From Micromussa lordhowensis (lineage: Eukaryota > Cnidaria > Anthozoa > Scleractinia > Lobophylliidae), in NCBI GenBank assembly GCA_964020085.1, contig OZ026606.1, positions 11,510,297 through 11,574,296 of the forward strand: a DNA stretch of 64,000 bases, given 5' to 3'. Positions 1 through 10,398 of this stretch are shown here, one piece after another (the stretch's first letter is position 1; every line of letters begins with the position of its first letter). Both the position numbers and the translations under genes were made by a program. The notes below the pieces were generated by a model. It saw only the letters and a list, made by a program, of their open reading frames with translations. It was not told the origin of the DNA and did not search any database.

Positions 1-328
1 CGATTGGTTAAGACCCCATCATATCTAAAGGACTGTTACACTTGAAGTTTAATGGAACAATGTCGAATGGAACAATGAATGGTACAATTGAATGGAACAA
101 TGAATGCTGAATGCGAACTTGTGAACTTGAACTTACGAATTTTTGAAATGATTTTGTTGTTAAATGTTTATTTTCATTTGTTATTTACTATTATTTACTA
201 TTCTTTCAGTCTTTGCTGGAGAAAGAGAGATGTAATGTATGCTAATGCCATGCCTATACTAGGCATGACGGGTAGCTAATTAAATCAGTCGTTGCACTCA
301 ACATGGCGTGGTTTGGTCGTACATTACA
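1..328. other. AT-rich stretch without recognisable gene
   Basis: The first ~130 bases contain short iterations of an 'aatggaacaatg' motif, a degenerate simple repeat. The rest is AT-rich with only short open frames and no family resemblance. Confidence 0.5.
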
Positions 329-750
329 ACTAGTAAATGAAAATCTGGCGAAAAGGAAATTGACTTTTTCGCCCGATTTGTTTACTAGTATATTTAAACT
401 ATTTTTTTATACTAGTAAATGAAAATCTGGCGAAAAGGAAATTGACTTTTTCGCCCGATTTGTTTACTAGTATATTAAACTATTTTTTATACTAGTAAAT
501 GAAAATCTGGCGAAAAGGAAATTGACTTTCTCGCGATTTGTTTACTAGTATATTTAAACTATTTTTTTATACTAGTAAATGAAAATCTGGCGAAAAGGAA
601 ATCGACTTTTTCGCCCGATTTGTTTACTAGTATATTAAACTATTTTTTATACTAGTAAATGAAAATCTGGCGAAAAGGAAATCGACTTTTTCGCCCGATT
701 TGTTTACTAGTATATTTAAACTATTTTTTATACTGGTAAATGACAAACTG
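329..750 (+). repeat. Palindromic ~80-bp satellite, array 1 (about 5 copies)
   Basis: About five head-to-tail copies of an ~80-bp unit. Each unit starts with actagtaaatg and ends with tttactagt, and the ~61 bp between are nearly self-complementary: an aaatctggcgaaaa arm, a short loop, and a ttttcgcccgattt arm. An AT-rich ~20-bp spacer (tatatttaaactatttttta) separates the hairpins. Copies differ by a few substitutions and small indels. The spacer gives orientation, and this array is opposite to those at 1399-1880 and 9541-10398. Open frames running through such arrays arise because some units are 81 bp; I do not regard them as coding. Confidence 0.93.
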
Positions 751-1398
751 GCGGAAAAGTGTGGAAAGGCTCAAATGGACCTTTTTGGTGCTAAGGCCGG
801 GAAATCGTGCTAAAAATCTATTTATCACCGAAATCTGCGATATTCATTTCAGCGCAACATCGCAAAAATGTGCCCAGCATGTGCTGCGGTTTCTGGATAG
901 ACTTTTTTCTTTCACCCGATTAGTCGAACTTCTGTTGTTAGATAAACCAAGGGTAAACCCTACGACTTGGTTCGGGAAACGTCATGGGTAATTCTTTTTT
1001 TCTTTTGGGCAACTAATGTTTAATCAAATGTTTGTCTGCGTTAAACAAGGTGTTAAAACGTGAAAGTGTTTGGTTTCCAAACAATCTTTGTTCATGTTTG
1101 ATCACGAAACATTTCCCGAGTGGACAGGGTTTAATGTCTATTAACTCGCAATTTTTAAGGTAGGATCACATTTTCCATTACAGTACAGTAAAATCTGCAC
1201 TCAGTGGACCCCATATTAAAACTCTCAAAACCTATTTATGAAACGAACACGGCTGTACTAAGCAGACAGCTTTGTTATCTTGGGTGTCCATAATAACAAT
1301 ACTTGTGGTTTCCCTGAGAATTTTAAATTTCCGTGTTTTTTCACCGCTTGATGATGCCAAGACGACCGTCAAAGCGGTCACGCATGTTAAGGAAAAAA
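751..1398. other. Inter-array segment, no gene seen
   Basis: This segment lies between two oppositely oriented arrays of the same satellite. A stretch near 1180-1300 (acagtaaaatctgc ... ctaagcagacagc) resembles the ends of small DNA transposons, but I could not pair both termini. There are no convincing exons. Confidence 0.4.
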
Positions 1399-1880
1399 GC
1401 TCGATCAACAAATCGGGCGAAAAAGTCAATTTCTTTCTCGCCAGATTTTCATTTACTAGTATAAAAAATTTTTTAAATATACTAGTAAACAAATCGGGCG
1501 AAAAAGTCAATTTCTTTCTCGCCAGATTTTCATTTACTAGTATAAAAATTAGTTTAATATACTAGTAAACAAATCGGGTGAAAAAGTAAATTTCCTTTTC
1601 GCCAGTTTGTCATTTACTAGTATAAAAAATAGTTTAATAAACTAGTAAACAAATCGGGCGAAAAAGTCAATTTCTTTCTCGCCAGTTTGTCATTTACTAG
1701 TATAAAAATTAGTTTTAATATACTAGTAAACAAATCGGGCGAAAAAGTCAATTTCCTTTTCGCCAGATTTTCATTTACTAGTATAAAAAAATAGTTTAAT
1801 ATACTAGTAAACAAATCGGGCGAAAAAGTCAATTTCCTTTTCGCCAGATTTTCATTTACTAGTATAAAAAATAGTTTAAT
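1399..1880 (-). repeat. Palindromic ~80-bp satellite, array 2 (about 6 copies)
   Basis: Same hairpin satellite as at 329-750 but inverted. Units read actagtaaacaaatcgggcg ... tttactagt, separated by ataaaaaatagtttaatat. About six units, with variation in a ctttct/cctttt position and in the gccagattttc/gccagtttgtc arm. Arrays 1 and 2 therefore form a large inverted pair around 751-1398. Confidence 0.93.
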
Positions 1881-1919
1881 ATCATGAGAAGACACAAGTG
1901 ATTTCTACTGTAAGTATGG

Positions 1920-2461
1920 TCTCCCGCGGAGATTTTTGTTTTGCGGTTGAGGCAGGCGTTATAATCTGTCGTCTGCGGTTTCAGTCACTGTCAGGTCGCT
2001 TGTCGTCGGCATCTAGAAAGTGTTGCTATTTCCCGTGACAGCGAACGTGACGTGCAGCCTCGACCTAGAGAGCTCATAGTTAACCTTCGGCCTCTTCGGT
2101 CGAAGATGGCGCCAAGGAAGGGATTCTATGTTTTCGCTCGCTGCCTCAATCTAGATCTTACTTCGAAAAACTCTCTGTGTGCTAAACGAACGTGTTTGCA
2201 TCACAAGCTCGATACGGATGGTTTTTTTTTTTGAAGAAAAGAGCGATGGTTTTTCAGAAGAAGTTGTGCGAGTAGAAATTGGATCCTGCCTTGCCGACTG
2301 CTTCATATTTTATCGTGGCAAAGCTTTCGATTGAAAGTGGTGGCTTCTTCATTTGGTTTGCTGGCCGTATTGTCACGCTCACATCTTGGCAAGACTGAAC
2401 TTCAGAAATCCTTGAACGGCCTGTTGCTCACCGTTCGAAAAGGACGTGGTCAATAACGGGG
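1920..2461 (+). promoter_or_regulatory. Possible promoter and non-coding first exon of an unseen plus-strand gene
   Basis: This block is visibly richer in G and C than its surroundings. It contains a TATA-like gttataatc near 1950, a CRE-like gtgacgtg near 2047, and an ATG in good context (aagATGgcg, 2106) opening a frame that ends at 2234. A good splice donor (ggg|gtaagtc) lies at about 2461. The combination fits a promoter plus 5' exon. I could not find a convincing downstream exon, so the assignment is weak. It could equally be the remnant of a mobile element. Confidence 0.25.
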
Positions 2462-4335
2462 GTAAGTCTGCGAACAATATTTCTCGAGGTTAGCTAATCT
2501 ACTCCGATGAGAAATAATAACTTCCATTTTTAGTGGGCCCTTAGCAAAGACGAGGGCTGCCCGGCAGCTCGAACTCAGTTTACATGTATTTTCGCGCTTG
2601 AAGCAGCTGAGTTAATTTTGCCATTGGGAGACCCGGGTTGATTTTTCTGGAGTGGGGTCAGGGGTCAGCTTTCAGACCGGGAAAACGTACTACGGAGCTT
2701 TCTGCGCATCGACAATGCAAGCTGCAACGGATCTGCAATATGGTCGGAAAGACCTGGAAAGATCGGCAGAGAGTAATAATTTATGTCAGTATTTCGGTCA
2801 GGTGATTCATTATTTTGTACTTGGGCAAGCATTTTTTTTTGCATTACACTGCTGCAAAAACAAGTCTTTCCTTACCTGCTAAGAGGCTCTCTTGCTTATA
2901 TGTTCAGTGGTTTGTTCATGTTGATGCATTATGTAAAGAGGGTTTGTTGGAAAAATGTGTCCTCGCATCAAAATTTATCTTGTACCGCAGGTCAATGAAC
3001 AGTTTGGAAGCTTTCTTTAATTAAAGTTTGTCTGAAAAATAATGCATCCACAGCAAAGTAATACACCAGCTTTCCATTACTGACCTTAGAATGTTACTGT
3101 TTACCCGGAAAATTAAAAATGCAAAGAAAGTTCGTAGCTTCTTTTGTTTACAAGATCAACAACATTCGTGTCATTATTTCAAACTTGGGAGGCTGGTGAG
3201 CAGCGAAAACTTGCGCATGCTTAATATGTTTTTCCACTCTCAGGGGTCAGCTAGCATTTATTTTCTTTTGTTTGAAAGGACGGGAGGGTATTGTGGACTG
3301 CAATGACAGTCATTTTAGAAGTTATTATATTGAGTACAATCAAGGACAAAATAAATGAAAAATAAGACCACCCCTTCCCCCCATTTTGATGATGGAAAAA
3401 TGGTGTGTTTCGGTTGTGGCCTGAATTTATCATTGAGTTGAGTGTAGATTGGTGGTTTTATTTCTCAAATTATTCTGTCCAAGATTGTAGTCTCCTGATG
3501 AAAGTAATCAAAGTGGTTGGTTCCCTAAAATAATTTATGTGGATGAAGACAATGACCATGTATTTATAGATCTTTTCATTGTTTCCTGAGACCACCAGGT
3601 TTGAGGGGCAAAGACAGTAAAAACTGCATTAAAGGTGTGGGAAAAGTTAAAAGCGTGCTGCCCAATAGGTTGAGATTCATTTACTTCCTTAGTGTTTTTT
3701 TCAGTTACTAGGATCTAGAAGGTTTCCCTGGTCAAATGTGATGATACTAGATTTGCTGTGAGGCAAGGAAAAGCACTTTTTCAGAACTCAAAATTTCTGT
3801 AGGTTTTTAGACCTGAAAGTCTTTATTTTCCCCATACATTTCAGTACGGAAGTTTTTGCCGTGTTTGCCCCCCAAAATAAAACAGCATCAAAAACTGTGA
3901 AAATTTATTTTTCATAATACTGTTTTCAGCAATTCTGAGGTTCCTCTGGATTTGATCTGGCCACTTTTTACCAGGTTAAAAACAGACGATATTCTATAAT
4001 TAATGCAGCTTTTACTCAGAGGTTACAATTTATTTCTTGTTAGCAGCCCATATTATGATTAATTTATCACTACCATGAACTTAAATCTGTTGCCCATTGT
4101 CAAAAATGGACAGCGACGGTTATGTGTTAATGCATAGAATTATTGTATTCAATTTGCTATGTGGTTGCTAACTGGCAGACAACTTAATACATTTATAGGT
4201 CAAGCTGAACAGGAAATTCCCAACAAAATTGAAGGCATTCCTTTACAAGCACTATTCCTGGAAAAGCTGAAGAAGACCTTGCACAGATTTAAACACTGCA
4301 AAAAATCTGATTTTAAACAGAATAACCTTTTATTA
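2462..4335. other. No gene recognised
   Basis: Open frames here are short and overlap each other, and none shows a recognisable domain. The sequence is AT-rich non-coding DNA, possibly intronic if the candidate donor at 2461 is real. Confidence 0.4.
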
Positions 4336-4718
4336 GGGCCTCTTCATATGAGCCCGGTCAACTGGGGTGGCTCGGTTTCTGCGATCTCACCTCACCACTC
4401 TTTTCTTCATAAAAATTTTGATGTGGGCTAGCCTGGTTACCAAGATCCTGTTTTTTTGTGACCGAGATCTTGGTAACTGGGTTTTGCAACACAGAGGCAA
4501 AATTAGCATAGCTTTTGTCTTGTATGTATTTTCACTTTAGGAGTATGCAAATTAAGTTTCAAGAGTCCACAAAGCTATGACAGTCTCAAAGGATTCAAGT
4601 TTATGTTTCACCATTTTGGTTTTGTTTTTTGAATTTCAGCCTAGTTGACAGGGCTCAAATTTCCCATATGAACAGACCACAACATTTGTCCTGGTTACCG
4701 GGCTCATATGAAGAGGCG
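4336..4718. mobile_element. PIF/Harbinger-like MITE (383 bp) with TTA target duplication
   Basis: The left end reads gggcctcttcatatgagccc and the right end is its near-exact inverse (gggctcatatgaagaggcg). The element is bracketed by TTA at 4333-4335 and 4719-4721. A 3-bp TTA/TAA target duplication and GG-rich termini are typical of PIF/Harbinger DNA transposons. There is no transposase, so it would be non-autonomous. An internal hairpin (ttaccaagatc ... gatcttggtaa) lies near 4437-4477. Confidence 0.7.
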
Positions 4719-4843
4719 TTAAGTCCCATGTTGATGGAAATGTGCTACAATATAAATATCAAAAGTTAAATTAGGATAAAAACCAAAAGATAACCAAAAA
4801 ACAACCAAGATAGAAAAATCAAATAATAGTGTTTTAAAAGGTG

Positions 4844-6700
4844 GCAATAACATTATTAGGCTACACTTTAGGTGGCACACCCATGAGTGTAGTGTAACCA
4901 AGAGATTCTAATGTCATTCCAGCAATAACATTATTAGGCTACGCTTTAGGTGGCACACCCATGAGTGTAGTGTAACCAAGAGATTCTAATGTCATGCCAG
5001 CAATAACATTATTAGGCTACACTTTAGGTGGCGCACCCATGAGTGTAGTGTAACCAAGAGATCCTAATGTCATGCCAGCAATAACATTATTAGGCTACAC
5101 TTTAGGTGGCACACCCATGAGTGTAGTGTAACCAAGAGATTTTAATGTCATGCCAGCAACAACATTATTAGGCTACACTTTAGGTGGCACACCCATGAGT
5201 GTAGTGTAACCAAGAGATTCTAATGCCATGCCAGCAATAACATTATTAGGCTACACTTTAGGTGGCGCACCCATGAGTGTAGTGTAACCAAGACATTCTT
5301 ATGTCATTCCAGCAATAATATTATTAGGCTACACTTAAGGTGGCGCACCCATGAGTGTAGTGTAAGCAAGAGATTCTAATGTCATGCCAGCAATAACATT
5401 ATTAGGTTACACTTTAGGTGGCACACCCATGAGTGTAGTGTAACCAAGAGATTCTAATGTCATGCCAGCAATAACATTATTAGGCTACACTTTAGGTGGC
5501 GCACCCATGAGTGTAGTGTAACCAAGAGATTCTAATGTCATGCCAGCAATAACATTATTAGGCTACACTTTAGGTGGCACACCCATGAGTGTAGTGTAAC
5601 CAAGAGATTCTAATGTCATCCCAGCAATAATATTATTAGGCTACACTTTAGGTGGCATACCCATGAGTGTAGTGTAACCAAGAGATTCTAATGTCATCCC
5701 AGCAATAATATTATTAGGCTACACTTTAGGTGGCGCACCCATGAGTGTAGTGTAACCAAGAGATTCTAATGTCATGCCAGCAATAACATTATTAGGCTAC
5801 ACTTTAGGTGGCACACCCATGAGTGTAGTGTAACCAAGAGATTCTTATGTCATTACAGCAATAATATTATTAGGCTACACTTAAGGTGGCTCACCCATGA
5901 GTGTAGTGTAACCAAGAGATTCTAATGTCATGCCAGCAATAGCCTTATTAGGCTACACTTTAGGTGGCACACCCATGAGTGTAGTGTAACCAAGAGATTC
6001 TTATGTCATTCCAGCAATAATATTATTAGGCTACACTTAAGGTGGCGCACCCATGAGTGTAGTGTAACCAAGAGATTCTAATGTCATGCCAGCAATAATA
6101 TTATTAGGCTACACTTTAGGTGGCACACCCATGAGTGTAGTGTAACCAAGAGATTCTTATGTCACTCCAGCAATAATATTATTAGGCTACACTCAAGGTG
6201 GCGCACCCATGAGTGTAGTGTAACCAAGAGATTCTAATGTCATGCCAGCAATAATATTATTAGGCTACACTTTAGGTGGCACACCCATGAGTGTAGTGTA
6301 ACCAAGAGATTCTTATGTCATGCCAGCAATAATATTATTAGGCTACACTTTAGGTGGCGCACCCATGAGTGTAGTGTAACCAAGAGATTCTTATGTCATA
6401 CCAGCAATAATATTATAAGGCTACATTTTAGGTGGCGCACCCATGAGTGTAGTGTAACCAAGAGATTCTTATGTCATTCCAGCAATAATATAAATTAGGC
6501 TACACTTTAGGTGGCGCACCCATGAGTGTAGTGTAACCAAGAGATTCTTATGTCATGCCAGCAATAATATTGTAAGGCTACACTTTAGGTGGCGCACCCA
6601 TGAGTGTAGTGTAACCAAGAGATTCTTATGTCATGCCAGCAATAATATTATTAGGCTACACTTTAGGTGGCACACCCATAAGTGTAGTGCAAGTAAGGGT
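4844..6700 (+). repeat. 78-bp tandem satellite, about 24 copies
   Basis: Regular 78-bp units start with gcaataacattattaggcta and continue through ggtggc(a/g)cacccatgag, tgtagtgtaaccaagag and attctaatgtcatgcca. Spacing is 78 bp from the first units (4844, 4922, 5000) onward. Variation is mostly a few positions (aaca/aata, cactttagg/cacttaagg, ggcaca/ggcgca), and patterns recur along the array, suggesting higher-order amplification. Each unit contains a short inverted repeat (ggctacact ... agtgtagtgtaacc). The last copy, from about 6633, diverges after its middle. 78 is divisible by three, but every forward unit carries the in-frame stop gtgtag or gtgtaa, so it is not a coding array now. Confidence 0.96.
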
Positions 6701-9540
6701 TTCTAAGGTCCTTGAAGCAGCAGCATTGTTGGGCTGTTATGATATCAATTTCTCTCACCTAAAGGTACTAATCTGTAATGAAAATATATATAATAATGTA
6801 CGACAAGCAGGTATCCTGTTATTATTACTGTTACTGAAATGTTGACCCCTTCTCTTAAGTTTAAACAACCATCACACTGAAGTCACATACTGAACAAGGT
6901 TACACTCAAAGACAACCTATTTGATTAATGCGGAAAATAGGGTGCAGTTATGACCTATTAAAGTTGATGTGGAGAGGTTATATCGTTACACAACTGTTCT
7001 CTCAACCTTAGAAATAGCACGCTTAAACGTTAGGCGACACATCAAGAAGACTTCTGTCCAGTCCTCATGGCCATTTCAACTGACGCGCGCAAGCAGAATA
7101 TGAAAAAAATATGAAATAAACTGGTCTCAGTAATGTTTCCATGTTATTTTCCATTTTATTTATTTTATTTCTATCTTCCATTAACCACGCAAAAGAAAAG
7201 ATAAAAAATAACACAATACACTAGAAATTTATGATAACTTAAAGACGAAAGACAACAATGTAGAGAAGATCCTTCATTACTTCTGGGGCTAAGTAACTTC
7301 AGGCCATGTTAAGGAGCGATTCTTTTTGTACTTAAGTTAGACGGAACTCGCCACTACGTTGGCGCTTTTCCATAATTTATGAGGACAGGGCTTACATGTG
7401 TCCATGAATGAACGCTAATGAGATTCAAATGCCTTGTGATAAGCATCACAAAGTGTCCTCATTAAATAAACGGCACCAAGACACACAATTCTGTCAAATA
7501 TCAAGTAATGTGAAAATGTCAAATTTACCCTGTCAGATATGAATTACTAATTAAACAATAATTGGGTTCAATTCTGGCATAAGTGAAAAAAGATTCAAGT
7601 AACGTCTTTTTAGGTAATTTTGACTTCAAGAAAACTTCCTGTTAGTTCCTGTTACATGATGAAAAATTATACGTTTATATATTATGTTTCAACACAACGC
7701 AACTTGAAGTTTCTTGTCATAAGCGATACAGTGTACGTCGCCTTTTTGTATCGTCATCAATTTGCCGCACATCATTGATTGGAAAAATAATTCTTCTATT
7801 GGGTGATTTGGGTGGGGTAGGAGGTTTCACCACTGTCGGTTGTCGTTACTTTCAGAATTTAACGGTCAGTTTAATTTTCGAAGCGCGAGAGAACACCTTA
7901 AAGTCATCGGTAGCCGTGCATGGTCACCTAAAGCACTGACAATTTTCGCATCATGTACTAAGTTATTCCTCGCCCCAGGCCCTTAAAGTTGCCTTTGGCT
8001 GTGAGATTGTGCTACATCAGGCTCCTGGCTACATTTGACACGGAGCCCCCAAAAAAATACTGTTTTTAGCTCCTGTTGCCAACGGCATGCTTAGATAAAT
8101 ATTCCAGATGGTTTGAATGAAGTATTCAGCTTTGATAACTAATAGTGTACACTAAAATAAAAATAAATTAATAAGAGATTTTGTGTTGGCTTTGATGGAA
8201 TAAACAAGAAAAGTACATTAGCCCCGCGCGTCCCTCTACTAAATAAGATCCCCTCTTCAGCATGCTTTTGTAGGCTCCTGGTTATCTTCAGGCGTTTAGT
8301 TTTATAGTTTGCTGGTAAATCTTGGTTTGGGAGGAGAAGGAGAAGAAGGTTTCCCGTTGGGTAATTTTGGTAATGAGGCCCTATTAGGGGCGAAGGGGAC
8401 CGCGGGGGGAGGGGGTGTTCTGTCCCCCGTCTGAGTTTAAACGTAAAGGCCTTCTCTCATCCCTGAAACATTTTATTTTCGGATAATTATCAACCAAAAG
8501 GTTTACAATCTTTTTTTGGAAGAATATTGTTTTTCCCAGCACAGGCTGAATATTCTTAATTTTCTGCCGATTTGAGGCTGACAATATTCTTGCGGATATT
8601 TTTAGGTGACAGCGTACGATATTTTTTTTCCGAATGTATTTGTTGTATGATATTAAGCTATAATTTTGGAGCCAGCTTGCAGACATCAAGGCCTGATATG
8701 ACGCACATAACTTCTTCCTAAAATGTCATCAGCATCGAACATACGCCAAGTGGATTTTTTTTTTTTGCTTTTTAGCTACTTTACCGTTTAGAGAAAGAAA
8801 GAATTTGATACAGTTAAGTTAAAAACACATCCTGGTATGGTATTTGCAAATTTTCAACAAACAAAATTATCCGTTCTTTTTAAATCTTAGCCAAGGGGTT
8901 ATTCTTAAAATATTCTTAAAATTTGGAAAATTTCAGCCTAGATGTTCTTATAAACTATATGCTTATAAATAAGAGAAAGAGTGTAATAGACTTGCAAAGT
9001 GCGACAATATGAATTTACCCTAACAGGGCCACGGTAATTGGTGCATCATTTGCGTGCCGATTAGTTGTTTTATCGGGATTTCCGTCCTCGCGGTAGTTTC
9101 AGCATTCCTTGCCCTTTCCCTTTTACGTCTCATCATTTTTTCCCCTCGGCCCACATATGTGTGGACATCATCTAATAATGACCTGCAATTGTTCCAGATT
9201 TTAGCTAGCCTGCGTAGCAAGCGCTCCCGACAAGCGTTTAATTCCGTGATTTTAGCTTCGGCCGAGTTCGCAATCAATTAGAGAGCGTCTGGACCACACT
9301 GCATTTAAGTGCTCGTTGACATGTGAAAGCCGGTACGCGCTGCTGTTCGTGTCTGGTTTCCTTTCAAAAATAATTATTTATCTGACAGATGATCGTCGGC
9401 ATAACAGATTATAACACCTCGTCGGTATCATAGGGTGAAGGAACAAGGCGCCGCCTAAGATAATCCTTAACAATTTCTTGTACTAAAAGTACAAGGAATT
9501 GTATGGAGCTCTCCAGGTACTTGCAGTACAAGCCGTGTGT
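6701..9540. other. No gene recognised; probable transposon debris
   Basis: AT-rich non-coding sequence. Around 9200-9230 the motif agcctgcgtagcaagcgctc matches, from memory, a repeat common in coral genomes, so the open frames over it are probably not genes. Near 9470-9500 there is a short hairpin (ttgtactaaaagtacaa). No exon or RNA gene was identified. Confidence 0.4.
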
Positions 9541-10398
9541 GTCTTTCTTTCTCGCCAGATTTTCATTTACTAGTATAAAAATTAGTTTTTCATATACTAG
9601 TAAACAAATCGGGCGAAAAAGTCAATTTCCTTTTCGCCAGTTTGTCACTTACTAGTATAAAAATTAGTTTTAATATACTAGTAAACAAATCGGGCAAAAA
9701 AGTCAATTTCCTTTTCGCCAGTTTGTCATTTACTAGTATAAAAATTAGTTTTAATATACTAGTAAACAAATCGGGCGAAAAAGTCAATTTCCTTTTCGCC
9801 AGTTTGTCACTTACTAGTATAAAAATTAGTTTTAATATACTAGTAAACAAATCGGGCAAAAAAGTCAATTTCCTTTTCGCCAGTTTGTCACTTACTAGTA
9901 TAAAAAATAGTTTTAATATACTAGTAAACAAATCGGGCAAAAAAGTCAATTTCTTTCTCGCCAGTTTGCATTTACTAGTATAAAAATTAGTTTTAATATA
10001 CTAGTAAACAAATCGGGCGAAAAAGTCAATTTCCTTTTCGCCAGATTTTCATTTACTAGTATAAAAAATAGTTTAATATACTAGTAAACAAATCGGGCAA
10101 AAAAGTCAATTTCCTTTTCGCCAGATTTTCATTTACTAGTATAAAAAAATAGTTTAATATACTAGTAAACAAATCGGGCGAAAAAGTCAATTTCCTTTTC
10201 GCCAGATTTTCATTTACTAGTATAAAAAATAGTTTAATATACTAGTAAACAAATCGGGCGAAAAAGTCAATTTCTTTCTCGCCAGATTTTCATTTACTAG
10301 TATAAAAATTAGTTTTAATATACTAGTAAACAAATCGGGCGAAAAAGTCAATTTCCTTTTCGCCAGATTTTCATTTACTAGTATAAAAAATAGTTTAT
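9541..10398 (-). repeat. Palindromic ~80-bp satellite, array 3 (about 10-11 copies)
   Basis: Largest array of the actagtaaac ... tttactagt hairpin unit, in the same orientation as array 2. It mixes the gccagtttgtc and gccagattttc variants in blocks: mostly the first up to ~9970, then the second. It ends about 100 bp before the start of duplicon A. Several units are 81 bp with no stop, producing long open frames on both strands that I treat as artefacts. Confidence 0.95.

Noticed and set aside
4844..6700. Regular repeats suggestive of a CRISPR array
   Set aside because: Units are 78 bp with no repeat/unique-spacer alternation, and the context is eukaryotic.
9020..9277. 85-codon minus-strand frame with a charged, coiled-coil-like composition
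   Set aside because: It overlaps the agcctgcgtagcaagcgctc motif I associate with a dispersed coral repeat, and there are no splice or start features.
9590..9983. Open frames of 113-119 codons on both strands with repeated LTFSPDLFTSI-type units
   Set aside because: Product of a satellite whose unit is often 81 bp; both strands are open simultaneously, and arrays elsewhere break the frame.
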